NCBI GenBank assembly: GCA_000277445.1
Contig: AJWJ01000043.1
Coordinates: 1 to 64,000 of the forward strand
DNA: 64,000 nt
Direction of reading: 5' to 3'
From: Polysphondylium violaceum
Taxonomy: Eukaryota; Evosea; Eumycetozoa; Dictyosteliales; Dictyosteliaceae
Below the pieces are notes generated by a model. It ran no database searches and was not told where the DNA came from. It saw only the letters and a program-made list of their open reading frames with translations. Positions 24,791 through 35,538 of the stretch are shown here, one piece after another; position 1 is the first letter of the stretch, and the number at the start of each line of letters is the position of its first letter. The translations under genes and the position numbers were made by a program.

Positions 24791-27438
24791 TGTTGTTTTT
24801 ATATGTAAATGTATATGTTGAGTGTTTTATATATTTTAATTATATTAAATAAAAATGGAATTGTTTAAAAAACAGAAATATATGTTGTTTATAAATATGA
24901 TGATGATGATGATTAAGATTACTATAGTCTGTTTGAAAGAAAAATAGAAAATAGAACAAAAGAAAAAAAAAGGAAAATAAAATATGATTAAATTAGTAAA
25001 TTGGCCAGGATTTGATTTTGACAATATTAATTAATAAATAATACTATTATCAAAATTTATTTATATATAAATATAGGTACCTATAGATAAAAATAATATA
25101 TCTTATAGAAAAATAAGGTTCATGTTCAATTTCGAAAAAAAGAGGATTTAAAAGAAAAAAAAAAAAAAAAAGAGTATAATATAACTTGAAAGACGATGAA
25201 TAAAAAAATTAGAAAAAAACCATCACTAAAATAATTTATTAAAAAATTAACGAAAAAAAAAAAAAAAATTAAGAAAAAAAACGAAAAATTTTGACAAAAT
25301 CATCAAGAAATATTGCATGTTGAGAAAACTGGAGTAGATCTCTGCAACACTGCAGAAATTTCACTGATTGATTTAATTTGTAGGGGCTGGCTAGTGTTGA
25401 TTTGAGAATCTTGGCCCATCCCAAGTAAATAGACCGCTTATGCATGGGTATATTTGATAACAGTGTTTACTATATTTATATTTTTATATTTAAATTTTCT
25501 ACCCCAAAATAAATATTGAAATCATCTGAGATTAAAGTGTGATTGTTAGGGGGTCATTTGGGTCAATTTAATTATAATATCACATCCTGATCAAACCACA
25601 AGCTCTTCCCAGAGCTTCTATTGAACCCATTTTTATTTTCATTTGGCTTTTACTCATTATTTTGGGAACAAGTGTAGATATATTACCCGAGTCAATTTAT
25701 ATCGCGAATCAGGTTGTGGTTTGTTTAAAATAAATTCTTTTGTGTTCTATGATTCATCTAAAAGATATAGAGCTCAAAATTTAAAACCATCCTCATTTTT
25801 TGAACCTTTTCACAAATAAAGAAATAAAGCTCATCAATCCTTCAGTATTTACCAGCTCAAATCACTTCCATTCTACATTTTTTATTATCTCACTAGCACC
25901 AGAAGAAAAATACACAATTTATTATTATTATTATTGTTACCCTAATCATCAGCACCTCATTTTTATCCTCCCTCTATTCACCAATCAACACCTCTCAATA
26001 CAAAGCACGATTATTATAGTGAATTTTCCCTGTGTTTTTTATTTTGGTTTTATTCACACAAATCAATTTAGCCGTGTGATGATGTTGATAAACACGTACT
26101 CGCCCTATCACAACTCTCTCCTTACATTGACTCCATACAAGGTCACACTAAATTTGAGCGATAGACAATAAAAAAATGCAAATATGCACCTAAAAATACC
26201 ACCATTCATTTCTGTTTAAGATGAGAAAAGAGGTGCTGTATTTTTAGCCCCCACTGAATCAATTGTCAACTTTTTTGGCAAGTGGCCAATCAAAAAAAAA
26301 AAACAGAAAAACAGGCGAGTTTCACACAATTTTATTTTTACCCAACACTTGGTCGACATTTCAAAATATTTCGCAAAAAATTTCGACATATTGCGAAAAC
26401 GAGTAATTTGTTGTCTCTACCACCAAGGTGATTCAAACTATTTGATTTGTGATGCAGTATTTTTTTTTCATTGTTTTAAAAAAAAGCACCTTGCTGAGTG
26501 AGGAAGATGTTTTAGAAATTGATAGAAATCTATCGATTTTTTTAAAGTGTGAAAACGCATGTGATGTGATAGAGAGTGGTGAGTGTTAAAGGTTAGGTTT
26601 GCAGATACACAACTATTTTCGTCAAATAACAAAACATATTATATATCACAACTTTGATTTAGTTTGAATTTTCACAAATTAAACCCTCAAGGGGGCCACA
26701 CAATCATTAGTAATGGTTATGTAAAGATGTCATGATGATCAAAACCTCTCCTTTTAAATATGATTTCGTCTTTGTCCACCACATTTACGGTTTTCTTTTT
26801 TTTTTTTTCTATTTCTATCACCAAAATAATTATAAATACCTATTGTGATTGCTTCAAAAAGTATTCCTTTTACATATTATCTATTCTCAAATAGATTTAT
26901 ATCTACAGATATATTATATGTTCTTCTTTTATCTATATTTTTTTAAAAAAAAAATATCTATATTCAGATATTTATTTGATCCCCATTCTCCTTAGTAATA
27001 TTCTTTTAATGGAGTATATATAGGTCGTAAAGTTATCGTCCAATATTTACCAAAACTCGCACAACTCCTTTAATCAAAATTGAATTTCACATGAAATTTC
27101 TGCAGAAAGAAATCGTTTGCCGTTTTGGCAATTTACAAAGTTATTGATATTATTTTTTTGTGCATAATAAATAAGATATGTTACGACATTCAATTGGCCG
27201 CACCAGGTAGTTAATAGTCGGTTTCTTGAATATTTATATTTTGAATTTTTTGGGTCGGGCAAATGTGGTTTGTAAAAATCAATTATTGATTCAATGAATG
27301 TCAACTCTCTGACTAAAGAGAGGGATGGATATTTTCATAAACAAAACTTTTGTAGAGTACCATTATACTACAAAGGGTTGTGAATTAAATGATTTTGGCT
27401 ATTTACAAAGTTTTGTTTATTAAATTATGAAATGACTA
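24791..27438. other. 2.6-kb spacer between kinase-GNAT copies 1 and 2
   Basis: No convincing gene. A/T-rich with poly-A near 25155-25175 and 25255-25270, an (ATT)n run near 25920, small hairpins at 25341-25356 and 26369-26398, and mixed-composition stretches. A 76-codon open frame without ATG (27304-27074, minus) has ordinary residue composition but no recognised motif. I saw no remnants of a fourth kinase copy by eye. Confidence 0.5.
26369..26398. other. inverted repeat TTTCGCAA / TTGCGAAA
   Basis: Perfect 8-base arms spaced by 14 bases in non-coding DNA. CG dinucleotides are rare around it, which makes the match stand out. Function unknown. Confidence 0.3.
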
Positions 27439-29504
27439 TTATTCGAATAATTGATCATCAACTTGTTTTGGTTGTCTTTCTAAAACCCAAAAATGAGTCA
27501 AATGTGAATTTGGTAGGTTTTTGGTGACCTCTTGAATAATGTTAAAACATAAACGTTCAAAAAATGGAATTGGTGCTTTTGAAAAACTAAATGTAAGACA
27601 TCTAAACTGTGAATGGTCGGCCCAGCTTAAAATATGTGAAAGTAATTGAGAGCCAACACCACTGTTTCTATACTCTTCGTTTGTTGCCACATAGGCCAAA
27701 AACCAATATTTTTCTTTTCTACCACCACCACTTAGCAATGCTTCGTCTATAAATTTCATCAACGCTGAAACCAGTCTCACCTTTCTTAGACCAAACTTTC
27801 CAATAAATGTGATACCACCAATAATAAAGTAACTAAGTTTAATTTTCTTGAGCTTGTCTGGATTAAACCAAACCATAACACTAACCATTCGATTGTCAAA
27901 TGTGAATGCGCCCCATATTGCTGCCTTATTCTTACCAATAATCTTTAACAGCCACTCAAACAATGATGTCAAGTGACCAAGGGATGCTGGCTCTGATGCG
28001 GGAAAGATGGTGTTAAATCTGGGATCATGGATATAGGCACCCGCCAAAAGACGGGCTGCTTCAGGGAATTGCTCCTTTTCGAGTTGTTTGTTTATACCCT
28101 TGAATGTCTTTACTCCCTCTTTCTTTGGGATCAATATTTTCTCACGAAGCACTGAACTATCCATCTTTTCAAATTGTTCGATTAAATTTTCAATGGATGG
28201 ACGTAGGTTTGGGTTTCGATCCAACATTCTGAGAACAATAGGACAGAGCTTTTGGAACTTTTGTGGAAAATCCATATGAAAGCCCATCATACAAAAAGTG
28301 TCGTCAATCATTTCTTGTGCAATGTAGACTCTGTTTTGATATAGATTCTTTAATGTAATCATTTCATAAAATATACAACCCAATGAAAAAATGTCTGCAG
28401 ATTTATCGTATGCTTTGCCTTCAAGGACCTCTGGTGCAGAATATAAATAAGTACCGACAACACCCTTGGCATTGCCTGATTGGCCTGTTGTTTTATAAGC
28501 GAGACCAAAATCACCAATCTTTAATGAATTGTTGCTTGAAATAAATATATTTTCACTCTTTAAGTCTCTGTGAATCAAGTGTTGTTTATGTAATGCTTGT
28601 ACACCATAGCATAGTTGAAGCAACCATTCAATCAATTGATTTTGTTCAATTAAATAGGCATCGTTTGTATTTTTTACAGTCTTGTTAAATTCATTTGATT
28701 GGATAGTTTCTTCATAGATTTCATATTCTCCATTCTTGTTTTTCTTTTCGCTAAAAGGAGCTTTGGTTAAATCCTTTGTTAATTTCACGACACACTTTTT
28801 TGAGTTTTGGTGTTGAGTTTGGCTCTTGTTGCCTTTTAAATTTGATGATGAAGGAGATTGAGATTTCTTGATATGAGTTGGTGGCATGTGAGAGGAAGAG
28901 GGACTACTGCTGAGGGGTGGTAAAGATGAAACTGAATTTGAAGATGGACGTAATAGTTGGCCAGAAAGAGTTGGTGATAGTGAGGTTGGTGTGGTAGATG
29001 GACGGTGCTGAGGTGTTGAGATAGCAATGGATGGTGTTGGTGATATGGATCCAGACCCAATTAAATCTTCATTTGATGATGATGTTGTCGATGTTTTGGA
29101 AGATATACTGTCTGTATCTGTTAGGCTTTTTTCTAAAGAAATTTCCAATAAAAAGTCTAATAAATCGCCTTTTGGACAATATTCCATAATAATACATAAT
29201 ATGACTTGTTTTTCTCTTTCAAATACACTAACACCCTCTAGCTTTACTACATTTGGATGATTTATACTAGCTAATGAATAAGCCTAAAGTAAAGAATATT
29301 AATATCTAAAATATCTTTTTTTTTTTTCCCACATACTTCATTCAAACCGATAGTTGCTTCTGCAAGTGAATCAAATTTTCTTTCTTTACAAACATAATAT
29401 ACTTCATTTTTCTTTAAAAGGATTGCTTTACCTTCACCACCGGATCTTAGGTCCTTTACTACAGTAAATCCATCCAAGGGATCAGCTTGATTGGTGAAAT
29501 TCAT
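27439..29504 (-). CDS. protein kinase-GNAT acetyltransferase fusion, copy 2
   Basis: Two exons (29504-29337 and 29283-27439) give about 670 residues. The start is the ATG at 29504. Gly loop LRSGGEGKAILL, Lys in YVCKE, HRDLKSENIF near residue 290, DFG near 314 and SAPEVLE are all intact. The Ser/Pro-rich insert after the hinge is the longest of the three copies. The GNAT part (about 455-670) has EAARLLAGAYIHDPRF, AIWGAFTFDNRMVSVMVWF, and a full acetyl-CoA motif YRNSGVGSQLL near 587. The intron is at the same codon as in copies 1 and 3 (after LNE) but only 53 nt long. The first 140 coding bases of exon 2 are almost identical to copy 3. Likely both kinase and acetyltransferase competent; targets unknown. 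Confidence 0.85.
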
Positions 29505-30722
29505 TTCTTTTTTAGGAATCACAAATGATTATTATTATAATTGAGTTGTTTAGAATAATATAAGCAATTTATGCTTTCGCTTTGCTTTCTTATTTTCCTC
29601 TGCGAATAATAATTTAAACTGATGGTTTTCCAATTTTTTATATATGTATATATAAATGTATAAATATATATATCAAAATATTCAGATTTGAGGGGGTGGT
29701 AGTGGGGTGGTAATGTGTGTGATAAAAGCGGAGGGGGGGAAAGATGAAAGATAATAGTGGAATACGGCGGGTGGTAGAGTGTTTATGTGTTTATTCAAAA
29801 GTGGTGTGGTAAGTGAGTGGGTGTTGATCAAAAAAAGATATGCTCAAATTCAAATAAATGATAAATCTAATGTGATATGATGTAGGCAAAATCGATGTGA
29901 AAGATGGGATGATGTGGGGATGAATAAGTTGTGTGTGTAAAAGTGGTAAAGTTGGTGGTAGGTGGTGTGAAACTGTGTTATGTGTGAATTGTAGGAGGTG
30001 GGGTCAATTTAGTAATATACAAATAAATTCTTTAATTAAAGATAGGATGTAATAACCTCGTAAAAAAAAAAAGTAAAAGAAAAAAGAATTGAATTGGCAA
30101 GAGCTTCGAATGATAACGGGGAGTGCTTATCAATACGTTAGTTTTTTTTTTTTTGCCTCATAAAATAAAAATATCCTCAATGATGATGTTGATTGTATTT
30201 TTCATTCACGAAAAAAATAAACCTTTTGTATTGAATGAAGTGGGGAGTGTATTTTTTAGATTTTTTTGAAATCATGTGATCTTTACAAATCTAGAAAAAA
30301 TCAGCATTATAAAATGCATTTTTTCATTTTTTTTCATTTTTTTTCATTTTTTTTTCATTTTTCGAAAAGGCATTTCCCCCAACTTTATTATAAACGAATT
30401 AATAAAACTTAATATGCGGTGGGTTCATAGTTTCTTTGTTGGATTACGCAGAAATGTAAACTTTTATATAAAAGTAGATGAATGACACTTTTTCATTTTT
30501 TATTTGAAACCAATCAAAATGTTTTTGGTATACTTGGACCTAGTCAGGAGCTTTTATTAGTTTTTTTTATTTTTAGCGTCCAAATGATATGACTCAAAAC
30601 ACAATAAAAGCACATAAACACACGAAAGTTAATGATGGGATTGATAGATGCTGATGATGGTTAAATAAATAAATAATTTATTAAACAAAACATTTAATTT
30701 ATACAATATAATAAAAGTGTTT
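29505..30722. other. spacer between kinase-GNAT copies 2 and 3
   Basis: No gene seen. One strand is rich in G and T (29690-30000, many GTGG and GTGTG runs), and a TTTTTCAT repeat lies near 30320-30360. Confidence 0.6.
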
Positions 30723-32689
30723 TTAGAGTTTTAATGGTTTAGGATTTCTTTCCAAAATCCATACATTATCAACACCTTTTGGAAGGTCTTTGGTATTTTC
30801 TTTGTTTAATTCGTTTATGGTTTCAAAACCTAGTCTGTTAAAGTATGAATGAGAGTTGTTTGCAAAACTAAATGTCTTACATTTGAGACCAGAGTGATCG
30901 GCCCAATTGGTGATGTGTTTCAACATATCTGTGCCAACACCAGTGTTTCTATATCCTTCCAAAGTGGCTACGTAGGCCAAAAACCAGTATTTTTCTTTGG
31001 TTTTATTTGTTGAGACCAAAATTTCATCGATAAATTTCAATAAATGGGAAACTTGCTTCACTCGTTTAAGACCATATCTAGTGAGGAAATTAATGCCTCC
31101 AACAATGACATCTGTGATTTTAATCTTTTTCTGCTTGTCTGGATTAAACCAAACCATCACACTGACAATACGGTTGTCCAATGTGAAAGCACCCCATATA
31201 ACTGCTTTTTTGGCAATCACTTTTAAAAGGTACTCAAACAATGCTGTCAAATGGCCAAGTGAAGTTGGTTGATCGGGTGGGAATATAGAGGAAAATCTTG
31301 GATCCACTAAAAATGCTTGAGCCAAGACTTTGGATGCCTCGGCAAAGTGTTGTCTCTCTAATTGTTTGCTCATACCTTTAAAATTCTTGGATGAGCCGTG
31401 TTGTTGATGTTGTTTAAGTAAAATGTCTTCACGTAATGTAGAGCTATCCATATTTTCAAATTGTTCGATCAAATTCTCGATGGATGGACGTAAATTTGGG
31501 TTTTTGTCCAACATTCTGAGGACGATTGGGCTGAGTCGTTCATACTTTTGTGGAAAATTTGAGATAAAGCCCATTTTACAAAAGGTATCATCAATCATTT
31601 CCTGACCAAAGTAGAATCTATTTTGTACTAAGTTTTTAAGAGTAATCATTTCGAAAAGAATACAACCCAATGAAAAAATGTCTGCAGATTTATCGTATGC
31701 TTTGCCTTCGAGTACCTCTGGAGCAGAGTAGGGGTATGTACCAACAGCACCTTTTACATTGATTGCTTTACTTGTTGTTTTATATGCAAGACCAAAATCA
31801 CCAATCTTTAATGAATTGTTACTGGCAATAAATATATTTTCACTCTTTAAATCTCTATGAATCAAACGTTGTTTATGTAATGCTTGTACACCATAAAACA
31901 ATTGAAGAATCCATTCAATCAATTGATTTTGTTCAATTAAAAATTTACTATCACCATTCTTTTTAAATTCACTAGATTCAATAGTTTCCTCTCGGATTTC
32001 TATGTCTCCATTTGGTTTCTTTTTTTGGAAACCAAGTGCAGCCTTGGTCAAGTCCATTGTCATTTTAATAATACATTTTCTTTCTTCTTTTTTATGAATC
32101 TTATTGATTTTAAATCCTGTACAAGTTTGTGCTGTTGTGTTGTTGTTGTTATTGTGTTTATTTGGTGATGGTGATGTTTTTGATGATGTTGATGACGAAG
32201 TTGGTTCGGATGATATTGATAAACTAGCAAGATCATCTGTTGATGAATGCTTTGATGATACACTATCTGTATCTGAAGTTTGATCTGATATTTCTGAAAT
32301 GGTATCTGAAATTTCCAATAAAAAGTCTAATAAATCGCCTTTTGGACAATATTCCATAATAATACATAATATGACTTGTTTTTCTCTTTCAAATACACTA
32401 ACACCCTCTAGTTTAACTACATTTGGATGATTAATACTAGCTAATGCATAGGCCTAACGATATAGTTTCTCGTTAATAAATTTTATAAAATGAAAAAAGT
32501 ATTAAAAAATAGTAGTAAAATACCTACTTCATTTAAACCAGCAGTTGCTTCGATTAATGAGTCAAAAGCTCTTTCTTTACAAACATAATAGGTTTCACCT
32601 TTGGATAATAATATAGCTTTTCCTTCTCCCCCAGACCGAAGGACTTTAATAATTTTATAACCAGCCAAAGGATCAGTTGGTGGATTCAT
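30723..32689 (-). CDS. protein kinase-GNAT acetyltransferase fusion, copy 3
   Basis: Two exons (32689-32528 and 32453-30723) give about 630 residues. Kinase marks: LRSGGEGKAILL, YVCKE, MEYCPKGDLLDFLL, HRDLKSENIF near residue 249, GDFGLAY, SAPEVLEG. A Ser/Asn-rich insert follows the hinge. The GNAT part (about 413-630) has EASKVLAQAFLVDPRF, AVIWGAFTLDNRIVSVMVWF and an intact acetyl-CoA motif YRNTGVGTDML near 547, ending in VWILERNPKPLKL. The intron position matches copies 1 and 2 and is 74 nt long. Being the outermost gene of the tandem, it starts 2.2 kb from the oppositely oriented GAP gene. Substrates of either activity are not evident. Confidence 0.85.
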
Positions 32690-34899
32690 TTTTATAATAA
32701 TATATATTTAAATCTAAATCTTTTATATTAAAAAGATATCTTTTTTTTCTTTGATAAATAAATTGAATAACTGGAAAATATATTGTTATTAATTATTATG
32801 TGCTGACAATATATATTCAATTTCAAAAAAGTAAATTGGTATTATATAAAATAAATTCCAGTAATGATATTATTACTATTACTATCTATTAAAAGAAATA
32901 TAAATTAAATTAATTATTTATACAATATATTTTTTGTGAGATTTATCTAAATGACTAAAAACAAATTGCTATTTAGTATTACATAAAAAAAAAAAAGAGA
33001 AAAAAAAAAAAAAAAAAAAAAACAAAAAAAAAAAAAAAAAAAAAAAAAGAATATTAAGTGGTGAAGAAGAGATAGGTATGATGTATGTCGGTTACTGATA
33101 TGTTTTTTATGGCGATATCTAGATTTTAATAGTAGTGTATTATGTGTATATTAAAATCGGCAACTTAAAAATTTCCCAGTGTTTATTATTTATTTGCATG
33201 CACCTCACATGATAGATTCACACCCAGATTGAAATAAAGTATTCCTATTTTCTCATATAATATACACCACACTCTCTCAAACACCACACAATCAAACACA
33301 CAACACACACAAATCAAAATGATGTGAAAGAATAAGTTTCTAAATTTATACAATAGTGCATGGACATGGGGGGGGAATTTGAATGTGAAAAATAAAAAAA
33401 ACAAGTGAGAAAAAAGATATTTCAATCCAAGACAATCACAAAGCAGTTGATCACTCTAATCATAAGAGGCACCATCACAATAATAAAGAGAGAGAACAAC
33501 ATAAAAGAGAAATTTGGAAATTAACAAAAACACCATATATTGTGTATATACCTTTTACTGGTTATAGTTGTTTGCAAATGCAATATGGTACACGGCAGAA
33601 ATATCTACAAAGAAAGTGCCTAAAACTCGCACGGCAATGTGTGAAGTACTTTTTAATTGAATTGTTTTAAAGTGATTAAATATAAAAATAGAAAAACCTT
33701 GCAAGGTGAGGCAAAAAGTCCCAAAAAACCTAAAAATTAAAAAAATAAAAAAGAAAAAAAAAAAGGAAATAAATAACAAAAAAGCTTTGCGTGATTTCAT
33801 GGTGTCATGTGAGCGGTGTTCTACAAAAACGTCTTCCTTTACAAAGCATTCCACATAATTCACTCTCATACATATTTTTTAGGGGATATTATGCTTTCTT
33901 GAATATAACCTCCTACTGAGGTGGTGGTGTGGTGGTGGGGAGTCGTGAACTCTATTTTGTGACGATCATCATCTTTACACCATCATCATAAAAAGTCATC
34001 GAACAACAACACCTCTTTTGAGAATCTTTTTTTTTTCACAAAAATTCGAGAAATCTCGAAGTTATCCATTTGAACAATAAATCAGAAATCTAGACAATTA
34101 TTATTATTATTATTATTATTATTTGCAATAACCAAGAAAAATTTTAAATTCTTGGGAAGTGACCCAATAGTAATAGTATAATGAAAAAAAATAAAATAAA
34201 AATAATTTAATTCAAAATTCTAAAAAAAACACATCATTACAATAATATTGATATTGATTGATTTTTTAAATTAATTAAGAATAAAGATCTAGTTTTTTCC
34301 TAATTTATTCAAATAAACCTAAATTTAGATCTTGATCAGAGTTGACACCCCTTTGAACTAAAAATATTAAATTATACATATACCATTGATTTAATTTGTT
34401 TGTATTGATATTTGTTTATTATATTGAGTTTATGTAGAGAGAGGTGAAAAACAGGTACAAATAGATATAAAGATTTCTAAAAATAGTGAAATGATCAACA
34501 GGGTGATTAGTAAGTACATGTACTCATAAACACACTAACACAGACACACTGCACTAATGCGATCCCATTATTTTTTTTTTGAAAAACCACTAGTTTGTTT
34601 TCTTATAAAAGAAAAAAATTTTCACCCTCTCTGAAAAGAGTATTTTTTTTTTTTTTTTTAAAAATTTTAAAAAAATATACAGCGTGGTGTTTTTTTTTTT
34701 TTTCTATCTTTATCCTTAACTTTGTATATACACCTTCACACACGTTATAGATTTATAAAAACATTTCTATATATTGTTTACACCAAACAAACACACACAC
34801 ACAGATACATACATATAGATACATATATATATATATATACCAAACACTTATTTATTTTATTTATTTATTTATTTACTCACAATAAACAAATCAGACTCT
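32690..34899. other. 2.2-kb divergent intergenic region
   Basis: No convincing gene. It carries a near-pure poly-A block at 32986-33048, CA-rich stretches near 33260-33320, an (ATT)n run at 34099-34121, and TA/CA repeats at 34790-34840 in front of the GAP gene. A 104-codon minus frame (33869-33555) is low-complexity Phe-rich and was not called. Confidence 0.6.
32986..33048. repeat. interrupted poly-A block
   Basis: About 60 bases of A with a few G or C interruptions, upstream of kinase-GNAT copy 3. Confidence 0.9.
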
Positions 34900-35507
34900 A
34901 TGGAAATGGAACCAAAAACACACCAGGAACTCATGATGGAGTTGGAAATTGATGACGAAGATGTTATTTTGTTGGAGGACGAAGATGATAACAGCAGCAA
35001 CAGTGGCGACACCAAGACACCCATAAGCGAGGCTGCACTCGCAAGCAAGACGACATTGATGAACTCACTCAGAGAAAAGGGATGGAATAGCAGTGGACTC
35101 AATATCGAGAAACCACATTCTAAACAATATAGCTACAAGGACGACAAGTCTTCTCCATGGTTTGAAGAGCGTCAGGTCATTGCTACTCTCTATCGATGTA
35201 GAGTATTGTTGCACGAGATGATGTATGCAAAGCTCAACGAGGAGCGTCTATTGTCTGGTAATTTGTGCGTTTGTGAAATTCAATCACTACTCAACACTCA
35301 AAAAGAAGATGTTGAAACCGATTGGATCGCTGAAATTCAAGAGTTAAAGAGAAACATGGTTTCGGAAATTCGTCGTAATCATTTATTAGAAAGAGATGTA
35401 AATAAATTGGATAAACGTATTGCTTTATTGATCAAACATAGATCAAATATTAAGGTATGTTGGTTATATATAATGATGATAACAGATATAGATAACAATT
35501 TTAACAT

Positions 35508-35538
<31 letters not shown>

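Noticed and set aside
25800-26171. 123-codon plus-strand frame
   Set aside because: Rich in His, Tyr and Thr from simple A/T/C sequence; no motif, and it lacks an ATG at its start.
27074-27304. 76-codon minus-strand frame in the kinase-GNAT spacer with ordinary residue mix
   Set aside because: It starts at TTG with no ATG, has no recognised motif, no good splice partner and sits in A/T-rich spacer. Left uncalled.
32986-33048. Poly-A block as a possible retroelement tail
   Set aside because: No coding remnant or target-site duplication flanks it; such tracts are frequent in these spacers.
33555-33869. 104-codon minus-strand frame starting with ATG
   Set aside because: The middle is a Phe run made by oligo-A on the plus strand, and no domain or neighbour supports it.
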